The notes beneath the pieces were generated by a model. The model did not search any database and had not been told where the DNA came from. It saw only the letters and a list, made by a program, of their open reading frames with translations. This document shows positions 19,041 through 26,199 of a DNA stretch of 64,000 bases, piece by piece (positions within the stretch are counted from its first letter, which is position 1; each line of letters opens with the position of its first letter). The translations under genes were made by a program, and so were the position numbers. The DNA comes from Aliiglaciecola sp. M165 (GTDB taxonomy: Bacteria; Pseudomonadota; Gammaproteobacteria; Enterobacterales; Alteromonadaceae), in assembly GCF_007197995.1 (NCBI RefSeq), contig NZ_VKKH01000008.1, positions 202,911 through 266,910 of the forward strand. The letters are read 5' to 3'.

Positions 19041-20840
19041 ATGCAAAATTTTAAATCTCCAGTGCGTGACACCTTATTTGTCATGAACGAATTACTTGGT
19101 TTCGAAAAGCATTATGAGCAATTGGGCTTTGACGATGCGTCGCCAGATATGGTCGAGGCTATTTGTCAGGAAGCGGCAAAATTTACCGACAATGTGCTTG
19201 CGCCTATTAATGCAGCGGGTGACGAAATCGGTTGCAAGTGGGAAGATGGTGTGGTGACAACACCGCCAGGTTTCAAAGAAGCATACCAAACCTACGTTGA
19301 AGGTGGGTGGCCGTCTATGACCCATCCACAAGAGTTTGGTGGGCAGGGGCTTCCTTACTCTCTACAATCATCTATTGCAGAATGGTTTTCGGGAGCAAAC
19401 CACTCGTGGGCGATGTATCCAGGCTTGAGTCAGGGCTGTATCGCAACGATTTTAGCCCACGGTACTGATGAACAAAAACAACGTTTTTTACCTTCATTGA
19501 TTGAAGGCAGTTGGACGGGAACCATGTGTTTGACAGAGTCGCATTGTGGCTCAGATTTAGGCATGTTAAAAACCAAGGCAGAGCCTAATGATGATGGCAC
19601 CTATAGCGTTACAGGGACAAAAATTTTCATCTCTGCTGGGGAACATGATTTTTCCGATAATATTGTTCACATCGTTTTAGCGCGTTTACCCGATGCACCA
19701 GAGGGAACTCGCGGCATATCCTTGTTTGTTATCCCTAAATTTAATGTCAATGAAGACGGTTCGGTTGGTGAGCGAAACGGTGTTAATTGTGGCTCTATCG
19801 AACACAAGATGGGGATCAAAGCTAGCGCGACCTGTGTGATCAATTTTGATGGCGCTAAAGCATATTTAATTGGTCAGCCAAATCGCGGGTTGAACTGTAT
19901 GTTTACCTTCATGAACTCTGCACGTATTGGTACCGGGCTTGAAGGGCTAGCCGGCACCGAAGCTGCCTTCCAAGGCGCGCTTGCCTACGCCAAAGATCGT
20001 TTGCAGTTCCGTTCTACAAAAGGCCCAGTTAACCCTGATGGTCCAGCCGATCCAATTATTGTCCACCCTGATGTGCGCCGTATGTTGTTAACGCAAAAAG
20101 CGTTCCGTGAAGGGAATCGTGCGTTAGCAATTTATTGCATGCAGATGGTTGACAACACACTGTATAGCGACGACGAGCAGGTAAAACAGTTAGCAGAGTC
20201 TAAACTTGCGCTTCTCACGCCAATTGTTAAAGCATTTTTGACTGAAACCGCCCAAGAAACCACAAGCTATGGCATGCAGGTTTATGGCGGGCACGGCTAC
20301 ATTAAAGAATGGGGAATGGAGCAACTTGCCCGTGATACCCGGATCTGTACTATGTATGAAGGGACAACGGGTATACAGGCCATTGATTTATTGGGCCGTA
20401 AAATTATGGGCTCAAACGGCGAATTACTGAAAGTTTTCGTCAAAGAGGTGCAAGAATATTGCATGAGCGTACGGGACAAAGCGCAATTTAATGCATGGTC
20501 CAATGCCATTGAAACGCACATTGACGAGTGGGTGCAAATGACCCAAGAAATCGGTAAACGTGCCGCACAGAACCCGGATGAAGTAGGGGCCGCTTCGGTC
20601 GATTATTTGATGTACTCAGGTTATATTATCGTTGGCTACATGTGGTTAAAGATGGCCGTCGTGGCGCAGCAAAAACTGGATGCAGGCTCATCAGAAACAG
20701 CATTTTATCAAGCTAAATTGCAAACTGCTGGATTTTACTTTGACCGTCTATTGACTCGCACTCGTTCATTAGTGTCTTCAATAGAAACGGGTTCAGATAA
20801 TCTTATGAGTATGCCAGAGGAGCACTTTCTGGTCGGTTAA
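19041..20840 (+). CDS. Acyl-CoA dehydrogenase, long form (FadE5/DmdC-like)
   Basis: A 599-residue acyl-CoA dehydrogenase with an extra C-terminal domain of about 130 residues after the usual fold. The N-terminal region carries GWPSMTHPQEFGGQGLP, the middle CLTESHCGSDLGMLKTKA and GTKIFISAGEHD, and the catalytic Glu sits in CTMYEGTTGIQAIDLLGRK. Unlike the ACAD at 6.9 kb it keeps the canonical YEGT motif. Such long forms are often annotated as 3-methylmercaptopropionyl-CoA dehydrogenase (DmdC), but in this family the name does not fix the substrate; straight-chain acyl-CoAs are as likely. Third gene of the operon; it supplies the first, flavin-dependent oxidation. A terminator follows directly. 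Confidence 0.92.
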   Translation: MQNFKSPVRDTLFVMNELLGFEKHYEQLGFDDASPDMVEAICQEAAKFTDNVLAPINAAGDEIGCKWEDGVVTTPPGFKEAYQTYVEGGWPSMTHPQEFGGQGLPYSLQSSIAEWFSGANHSWAMYPGLSQGCIATILAHGTDEQKQRFLPSLIEGSWTGTMCLTESHCGSDLGMLKTKAEPNDDGTYSVTGTKIFISAGEHDFSDNIVHIVLARLPDAPEGTRGISLFVIPKFNVNEDGSVGERNGVNCGSIEHKMGIKASATCVINFDGAKAYLIGQPNRGLNCMFTFMNSARIGTGLEGLAGTEAAFQGALAYAKDRLQFRSTKGPVNPDGPADPIIVHPDVRRMLLTQKAFREGNRALAIYCMQMVDNTLYSDDEQVKQLAESKLALLTPIVKAFLTETAQETTSYGMQVYGGHGYIKEWGMEQLARDTRICTMYEGTTGIQAIDLLGRKIMGSNGELLKVFVKEVQEYCMSVRDKAQFNAWSNAIETHIDEWVQMTQEIGKRAAQNPDEVGAASVDYLMYSGYIIVGYMWLKMAVVAQQKLDAGSSETAFYQAKLQTAGFYFDRLLTRTRSLVSSIETGSDNLMSMPEEHFLVG

Positions 20841-20860
20841 TGCTATATGTAATTAACTGA

Positions 20861-20889
20861 AAGCGGGTGTGATGAGCATCCGCTTTTTT
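20861..20889 (+). terminator. Terminator of the beta-oxidation operon
   Basis: AAGCGGGTGT, loop GATGA, GCATCCGCTT with one wobble pair, then six T. It starts 20 bases after the acyl-CoA dehydrogenase stop. Confidence 0.85.
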
Positions 20890-20936
20890 GTTTCTATTAT
20901 TAATATTACCTTGTAGCCACCAAAGGAAATCGACCC

Positions 20937-21857
20937 ATGCAGAGCAAACAAATACAGATTGATGATTGTTATTTGCATTATATTGAATATCAGCAATGCA
21001 ATGACCCTTTGGGCACTATGGTGTTCTTGCATGGATTTCCAGAAAATTGGCGAACTTGGCGAAAACAAATCGAACATTTTAGTCATCGGTATCGCGTCAT
21101 CGCGCCAGATTTACCCGGATACAACAATTCTTCTAAACCTACCCAGTTAGCTTTTTATGATATTTCCAACCTCATTAGAGTAATGAGCCGGTTTATTGAA
21201 TTTGTCGGTGATGGTCAACAGGTCATACTTTGTGCTCATGATTGGGGTGGGGCTATTGCTTGGCCTATGGTTGCCTTTCATGAGCCGCTATTTAGTCACT
21301 TGATCATTCTCAACGCTGCGCACCCTAGTACTTTCACTCGGGAGATGATCCACAACCCACTGCAAAGGAAAAAGAGCGAGTATATACACCAACTAATTGC
21401 TGAGGATGGTATTGAACAGGTTAGCAAGGACGATTTTGCGTTTTTGGTTAAAATGTTTTTGGATGACCAAGGACAATCGGTGCTGACCGAGGCAGAATTG
21501 TTTGAAAATCGGCAAAGTTGGTCAATTCCTGGTGTTTTACCAAGTATGCTGAACTATTACAAAGCGATGCCACAGCTAGCGCCAAAATCGTCAACTGAAA
21601 ACACGTCAGGCCCTGTTACAGACTTACAAGCTATGAAAATTCCCAACATAAGAGTGAATGTCAAAACGCTTGTTTTGTGGGGAGACAATGACCTGGCATT
21701 TGTGCCTGAACTTTTAGACGGATTAAACGAATATGTTCTGGAGCTTGTTATTCGGCATTTACGCGAGGGAAACCATTGGATCCATCATCAATTTTCCGAT
21801 CGCGTCAACGAAGAGATCGAAAACTTTTTGACCCCACAACGAAAAACAGCCTCATAA
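20937..21857 (+). CDS. Epoxide hydrolase-like alpha/beta hydrolase
   Basis: A 306-residue alpha/beta hydrolase. The oxyanion motif HGFPE at 32-36 and the nucleophile Asp102 in CAHDWGG are the epoxide-hydrolase signature. The base His lies in REGNHWIHHQ near the C-terminus and the acid in LWGDNDLAF. By family it converts an epoxide to a vicinal diol through an aspartyl ester; fluoroacetate dehalogenases share this signature, so that activity is an alternative. AAGGAA precedes the ATG. It follows the beta-oxidation operon but behind its terminator, so it is probably a separate unit. Its last seven codons and stop form part of the terminator hairpin, and this same segment is duplicated at 23.7 kb. 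Confidence 0.82.
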   Translation: MQSKQIQIDDCYLHYIEYQQCNDPLGTMVFLHGFPENWRTWRKQIEHFSHRYRVIAPDLPGYNNSSKPTQLAFYDISNLIRVMSRFIEFVGDGQQVILCAHDWGGAIAWPMVAFHEPLFSHLIILNAAHPSTFTREMIHNPLQRKKSEYIHQLIAEDGIEQVSKDDFAFLVKMFLDDQGQSVLTEAELFENRQSWSIPGVLPSMLNYYKAMPQLAPKSSTENTSGPVTDLQAMKIPNIRVNVKTLVLWGDNDLAFVPELLDGLNEYVLELVIRHLREGNHWIHHQFSDRVNEEIENFLTPQRKTAS

Positions 21858-21867
21858 GAGGCTGTTT
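21844..21867. terminator. Terminator overlapping the epoxide-hydrolase stop codon
   Basis: AAACAGCCTC, loop ATAA, GAGGCTGTTT. The loop holds the TAA stop of the hydrolase gene. The near-identical hairpin recurs at 23715-23738. Confidence 0.75.
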
Positions 21868-21942
21868 CCCGAGGACGTAGACAGCGCCTGTCTACTTACC
21901 ATGTTGAACTAGTGTTCGTGTATTGGTTCCTTTGAATAACGC

Positions 21943-22338
21943 TTAGATACGGTCGTTGATTACAGCTGTGATAGGGTTACCGTCTAGGCCGTTTTCAGAT
22001 ATCCACGCTTGAAGCGTTTTACCGTCTTGCTCAGGAGACTTAAGGTCACCTTTAGGCATTTTCTTCACTAAAAGTGTGCCAGTTTCTACTGCGTTATTTA
22101 ACATAGCCGTGCGGATAAGGCTGTTGCCTCCACACGACACACCTGAATAGTAATCTTTAAGTTTCAATCTGTAGTCAGATTGTACTTTTTTCATTTTCTT
22201 ACGTAACTCGCCTTTGTCATCTGTCTTAACTATCGTACAGATGTTTTGTAGTGCACCGTTGATGTCTGCTTGAGCAGGACCGGCAAGTAATAAAGAAGTA
22301 GCTGCGATGGCGATAGAAGTTTTAACAATTTTCAACAT
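21943..22338 (-). CDS. Small secreted DUF3718-like protein, paralogue 2
   Basis: A 131-residue secreted protein, signal peptide ending GPAQA. It differs from paralogue 3 at about six of 131 positions by my own alignment, and more from paralogue 1. It has the same core (TDDKGELRKKMKK, two cysteines, KKMPKGDLKSPEQDGKTLQAW). I start it at the ATG at 22338, equivalent to the other two and with GAGGA eight bases upstream; the in-frame TTG 15 bases earlier is not needed. It lies in duplicated copy A and has the palindrome ATACTTGGGTAT 93 bases upstream. Function unknown; family assignment from memory. Confidence 0.8.
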   Translation of the reverse strand: MLKIVKTSIAIAATSLLLAGPAQADINGALQNICTIVKTDDKGELRKKMKKVQSDYRLKLKDYYSGVSCGGNSLIRTAMLNNAVETGTLLVKKMPKGDLKSPEQDGKTLQAWISENGLDGNPITAVINDRI

Positions 22339-22430
22339 GGTTAAATTCCTCAAAAAGTTTTAATTAATGGTTAATGTTTCTACGAGATTCATTAAAGCGG
22401 ATTGAGGGAAAGTTTAAAATCTGAAGGTTG

Positions 22431-22442
22431 ATACTTGGGTAT
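22431..22442 (-). promoter_or_regulatory. Conserved ATAC-N4-GTAT operator, copy 2
   Basis: ATACTTGGGTAT, identical to the copy at 11818, 93 bases upstream of paralogue 2. Confidence 0.55.
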
Positions 22443-22536
22443 GCGAAATCATAACTAATAGTAACTGATTTAGCGGTGTGGAAACAAAAAGCAGTTAATT
22501 TACAATGATATAGGCTAAAATGTGTCGGCGTGTAGA

Positions 22537-22575
22537 AAAAGCGATTTTCCGCAATAATAAGCGAAAAATCGCTTT
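22537..22575. terminator. Terminator behind the PEP-CTERM gene
   Basis: AAAGCGATTTT..CCGC pairs with GCG..AAAAATCGCTTT around an AATAATAA loop. On the minus strand it follows the stop at 22584 by about ten bases. Confidence 0.65.
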
Positions 22576-22583
22576 GAAGCATT

Positions 22584-23420
22584 TTAGTTTAGATGGACTT
22601 TACGTCGTCTCGCGGCCAAACCTAAGCCAAGAACACCCGCCAAAAATAACGAAGCAATCGCTGGCTCTGGAATTTGTTCAATGGTGATTGTGGCAACGTT
22701 GAAGCTTGCTGGATCTGACAGGAAATCAATAAGATTGGCGTCGAGCACTTGACCGTTGGCTAGTGTAATCCCTGCAAACGAAGCTAAAGATTCAGCGGCT
22801 CGAATAACACCTAGGGCGTCAGCGGGACTGTCAGTCGGGGTGTTACCAGGTATAAAGGGCGCGGCTGTAGTATCTAGACCCTCAGTGCCTGCATCCCAAA
22901 GATCTGCTCCCGTAACATTGATAACTTGGTTGCCCAAGAAGTAACCTGCGGCATCAAATAGCTGTAGGGCATTGTCCCTGCCAAAAAAGGTGTCATTTGA
23001 GGGTAGGATCATAGACAGAAATGTAAAGTATTGGTTACTTACAGTATCAGTGATGTTGAATTCTCTGTAGCCTGATTCACCAGGGAATAAAGGACGCATG
23101 CCACCTGTTGGAAATACTACACCTCCAACGGAACCTGGATCGACCATTAACCTTTCACTTGCCAAGGTTGAAGCGCCACCAAGTTCAGCGAGCTGTTCAA
23201 GTCCGGCTGAAGCCGTTCCACCCACATCAAATGCGTCAAAAGCTGCACTGTGAAATGCTGAATATAGTGGCGTAAAACTGAGTCCGCCGACGGAAGCATT
23301 ATTTTCTACCGTGACCCGGATAATGGCAGCTTGAGACGCGCTCGAAAAGACAAATAGCATTAGAAGTATCGTCCTAAAAAGTGCTTTTGGCACTCTGAAC
23401 ACTGGTGTCGAGAAATTCAT
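22584..23420 (-). CDS. Spondin-domain PEP-CTERM protein
   Basis: A 278-residue secreted protein. The signal peptide (LLMLFVFSSASQAA) is followed by a spondin_N-like domain: IIRVTVENNASVGGLSFTPLYSAFH, then GLEQLAELGGAS, STLASERLMVDPGS and a segment ending near residue 150 (FLSMILPSNDTFFGRD). The last 25 residues are a PEP-CTERM sorting signal: IPEPA, a hydrophobic stretch, and the basic end ARRRK. By family knowledge this is recognised by exosortase (EpsH) for surface or exopolysaccharide-linked export; no exosortase gene is in the window. It lies between two duplicated DUF3718-like genes, all on the minus strand. Likely cell-surface protein; ligand unknown. Confidence 0.85.
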   Translation of the reverse strand: MNFSTPVFRVPKALFRTILLMLFVFSSASQAAIIRVTVENNASVGGLSFTPLYSAFHSAAFDAFDVGGTASAGLEQLAELGGASTLASERLMVDPGSVGGVVFPTGGMRPLFPGESGYREFNITDTVSNQYFTFLSMILPSNDTFFGRDNALQLFDAAGYFLGNQVINVTGADLWDAGTEGLDTTAAPFIPGNTPTDSPADALGVIRAAESLASFAGITLANGQVLDANLIDFLSDPASFNVATITIEQIPEPAIASLFLAGVLGLGLAARRRKVHLN

Positions 23421-23714
23421 ATTTATATCCTTGTTTAAACGTTAAAGGGTAGGAACAAATAACCGTGCTTTATATTAATTGATCGCAGAGTATTTTGTGT
23501 CGCCAAAATAAGCATAATATAGCGATACAAAGGTTAAAAATGCCGGAACGGCTAGAACGAATAAATGAGTCAAAATTCTGTGGTGTAGTGATGTTTATTT
23601 GATGATTAATTCATTAAAAACAGATGCTTATCGAAATTTATAACGATTTTATAACATTTTTATAACGGACGTTTAAATGGACATTTAAGAAGAGGTTTTA
23701 ACCAGCATAACGAA

Positions 23715-23738
23715 AAACAGCCTCAAAAGAGGCTGTTT
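23715..23738. terminator. Duplicated terminator hairpin
   Basis: AAACAGCCTC, loop AAAA, GAGGCTGTTT. It is the copy of the hairpin at 21844 and is now the only terminator behind paralogue 3. Confidence 0.7.
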
Positions 23739-23815
23739 CCCGAGGACGTAGACAGCGCCTGTCTACTTACCATGTTGAACTGGTGTTCGCGTATTGGTTC
23801 CTGAGATCGTTCTAC

Positions 23816-24211
23816 TTAGATACGGTCGTTAATTACAGCAGTGATAGGGTTGCTGTCTAAGCCGTTTTCAGCAATCCACGCTTGAAGCGTTTTACCGTCT
23901 TGCTCAGGAGACTTAAGGTCACCTTTAGGCATTTTTTTAACAAGTAGTGTGCCAGTTTCAACGGCGTTATTTAGCATGGCAGTGCGGATCAAGCTGTTGC
24001 CGCCGCATGTCACACCAGAGTAATAATCTTTCAATTTCAATCTAAAGTCAGACTGGACCTTCTTCATTTTTTTACGCAGCTCGCCTTTGTCATCTGTCTT
24101 AACGATGGTACAGATGTTTTGTAGTGCACTATTGATGTCTGCATGAGCAGGACCGGCAAGTAATAAAGAAGTAGCGGCGATGGCGATAGAAGTTTTAACA
24201 ATTTTCAACAT
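23816..24211 (-). CDS. Small secreted DUF3718-like protein, paralogue 3
   Basis: A 131-residue secreted protein nearly identical to paralogue 2, signal peptide ending GPAHA. The differences I see are conservative (Gln/His, Gly/Ser, Tyr/Phe, Ser/Thr, Ser/Ala, Gly/Ser), so both copies look functional and under purifying selection. Start at 24211 with GAGGA upstream. It has ATACTTAGGTAT 93 bases upstream, a one-base variant of the shared palindrome. Function unknown. Confidence 0.8.
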   Translation of the reverse strand: MLKIVKTSIAIAATSLLLAGPAHADINSALQNICTIVKTDDKGELRKKMKKVQSDFRLKLKDYYSGVTCGGNSLIRTAMLNNAVETGTLLVKKMPKGDLKSPEQDGKTLQAWIAENGLDSNPITAVINDRI

Positions 24212-24303
24212 GGTTAAATTCCTCGAGTAGTTTTAGTTAGTGGTTAATGTTTCAACGAGACTCATTAAAGCCGATGTAGAAAAACTTTAAAATCTGAGGG
24301 GTG

Positions 24304-24315
24304 ATACTTAGGTAT
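24304..24315 (-). promoter_or_regulatory. Conserved ATAC-N4-GTAT operator, copy 3
   Basis: ATACTTAGGTAT. It differs by one central base from the other two and keeps both ATAC/GTAT half-sites. Confidence 0.55.
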
Positions 24316-24436
24316 GTTAAGTTATAACTATAAAGGTTGTTTTCTGGCTTTTCAGTTGATTTAACTTATATAAAACAGAGGGTTGAATATTTCTGTTGTA
24401 CAGTACAGAATGAGAGGAAACGTTTGAAATTTGCAC

Positions 24437-24471
24437 AAAAATGCTGGAGACAACCCTATAGTTGACTCCAG
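24437..24471 (-). terminator. Terminator of the LysR gene
   Basis: On the minus strand CTGGAG, inner CAAC..GTTG pairing, CTCCAG, then a T-rich tail. It begins 12 bases after the stop at 24483. Confidence 0.65.
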
Positions 24472-24482
24472 GATTGAGCAAA

Positions 24483-25385
24483 TCAGTGAGGATTGAATGA
24501 CTTGCACACCTCAAAAATTTGGTCGCGCATCCAAATGTGTGCATGGTCGTGATCAGCACTTACGTGCCAATACAGGAAATACTCCACTGACGGCACATTA
24601 AAAGGCATTTCGTAGATAGAGAGGTCGTAATGCTTGGCTAAATGATAGGGTATGCACGCTATCAAATCTGTTTTAACAATGGTACTTGGTACGGTCAAGA
24701 AGTGTTGCCCGCGCATTACAATTTTTCTTCTTTTACCTATTTTGTCCAAGGCGATATCTATAGGGCCTGCGCCACTTCTTCTATGTGAAACATTGATTTG
24801 CCCCAATCGCAAAAACGTTTCCAAATCGATTCCTTGCTTTAAATCAGGATGGTTTTTACGGGCCATAACTACAAAGCGGTCCTCAGCGATTTTTTGTTTA
24901 CAAAGATGAGGGTCGGTAAATGTCGATGCATCAGCATAAAAGTCTAAACTGCCGCTGGCCATTGCAGAAACAACAGAATTGCGAGCAATTTCGTAATTTG
25001 TCACGGTGATTCTAGGAGAGCGAGATTGCAGATTTGCCAACAAACGTGGCATTACACTGGCCTCTAATAAATCCCGGGTCGCAAAATGAAAACTTTTTTC
25101 GGCAGTCGTGGGTTCAAAGGTGTGACTGTCTTGTACACTTTTGCGCAATAAAGACAAAGCGTCTCGTGCCGGCCCAATAATATTTTGTGCGACTGGCGTT
25201 GGGGTCATGCTATGTCCCGTGCGAACAAACAGTGGGTCATTGAGCATTTCTCGAAGCCTTGCAAGTGAATTGCTTACAGCTGGTTGGGTGATGCAAAGCA
25301 CATCTGCCGCTTTGGTTAAACTTCCCGCTGTATAAATCGCATCGAAAACTGCAAACAAATTTAAGTCAATTCGGTTTAGATTCAT
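24483..25385 (-). CDS. LysR-family transcriptional regulator
   Basis: A 300-residue LysR-type regulator. The N-terminal winged helix-turn-helix spans about residues 3-62 (LNLFAVFDAIYTAGSLTKAA then ITQPAVSNSLARLREML). A type 2 periplasmic-binding-like effector domain runs from about residue 90 to the end. It lies divergent from a MaoC-like gene and the large TonB-dependent receptor, with about 150 bases between the starts. By the usual LysR arrangement it may control those two genes in response to a metabolite. The effector is not predictable. The N-terminal style (MNLNRIDLNLFAVFDAIY) is that of the NodD/LeuO/PcpR-like subgroup. Confidence 0.92.
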   Translation of the reverse strand: MNLNRIDLNLFAVFDAIYTAGSLTKAADVLCITQPAVSNSLARLREMLNDPLFVRTGHSMTPTPVAQNIIGPARDALSLLRKSVQDSHTFEPTTAEKSFHFATRDLLEASVMPRLLANLQSRSPRITVTNYEIARNSVVSAMASGSLDFYADASTFTDPHLCKQKIAEDRFVVMARKNHPDLKQGIDLETFLRLGQINVSHRRSGAGPIDIALDKIGKRRKIVMRGQHFLTVPSTIVKTDLIACIPYHLAKHYDLSIYEMPFNVPSVEYFLYWHVSADHDHAHIWMRDQIFEVCKSFNPH

Positions 25386-25536
25386 AAAGTTCTCTATAAG
25401 TGTTGAAGCTCAAACTTCATATTTTACCATTAAATATCATGATAGATTATTATACATAACATTCATTTCGTTAATAGTACTTGGGTTGCTAAGATTTAAA
25501 AAAATGTTAAAAAATGTGTATGTAAAAGAGGGCATC

Positions 25537-25983
25537 ATGGCTAAAACATTGACTGAGTTAAATGAAGGTGATTCGCTGGGCGTTACCCAATGGGTAAAAA
25601 TCGACCAGCCTATGATTAATGCTTTCGCTGATGCAACCGGGGATCATCAATGGATCCATGTTGATGAAGCCCGCTGTGCAACACAAAGTCCCTTCAAAAT
25701 GCCCATTGCCCACGGGTTATTGTCTACTTCATTGATGCCAAAAGTGTTTTATGAGCTTATTTCACTGGATTCAACAAAACAGACACTACTAAATTACGGC
25801 ATGGATACCCTTAGGTTTTTAGAGCCTGTCAGAGTGAATGACCGTATTCGTTATCATGTGGCGCTGGAAGCTAAAGAACAAAAACAATCAGGCGTTTTAT
25901 ATCGTTTTAACTGCCAAGTTGAGATCGATGGCCGAGAAAAACCAGCCATGGTCGGTAAGTTTCTTATGCTGTTGGTGTCTTAG
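25537..25983 (+). CDS. MaoC-family (R)-specific enoyl-CoA hydratase-like protein
   Basis: A 148-residue single-domain hot-dog-fold protein. The hydratase-2 motif is seen as FADATGDHQWIHVDEARC with Asp and His in the catalytic positions, then PIAHGLLSTSLMPK. By family it hydrates trans-2-enoyl-CoA to (R)-3-hydroxyacyl-CoA, or acts on a related thioester. I start it at the ATG at 25537, preceded by GAGGG; the open frame reaches back to a TTG at 25486 but the extra 17 residues do not belong to the fold. Divergent from the LysR gene and 216 bases before the TonB-dependent receptor. Likely part of the same catabolic programme. Confidence 0.85.
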   Translation: MAKTLTELNEGDSLGVTQWVKIDQPMINAFADATGDHQWIHVDEARCATQSPFKMPIAHGLLSTSLMPKVFYELISLDSTKQTLLNYGMDTLRFLEPVRVNDRIRYHVALEAKEQKQSGVLYRFNCQVEIDGREKPAMVGKFLMLLVS

Positions 25984-26199
25984 TGCCTACCTTAAGACTG
26001 GTTGGTCCATCTTAAAAATAAATGTTCACATATAAATAACATTATATTTACATCTGTGAGTTCTCCTCCTACCATTTGAGTCGTGGTCTTGCGTGAGCTT
26101 GACCCATACTAAAAAACTAAAATGTATCAAAAGCCTATGTCACTTTTTGGGAAGGTAATCCACAAATAGGACGTTTGCCAATTGAACAGGGGAAACACA

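Larger units (their letters stand above)
21838..22465. repeat. Duplicated segment, copy A
   Basis: About 620 bases running from the last codons of the epoxide-hydrolase gene through the terminator, a conserved spacer (CCCGAGGACGTAGACAGCGC...), the whole DUF3718-like gene and about 110 bases upstream, including the ATAC-N4-GTAT palindrome. Copy B is at about 23709-24335 in the same orientation. Right-hand limits are approximate. Confidence 0.8.
23709..24335. repeat. Duplicated segment, copy B
   Basis: Second copy of the 620-base segment described at 21838. It begins with AACGAAAAACAGCCTCA, which in copy A is the coding end of the epoxide-hydrolase gene, though no hydrolase gene is present here. 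That suggests copy A is the older place. Confidence 0.8.
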
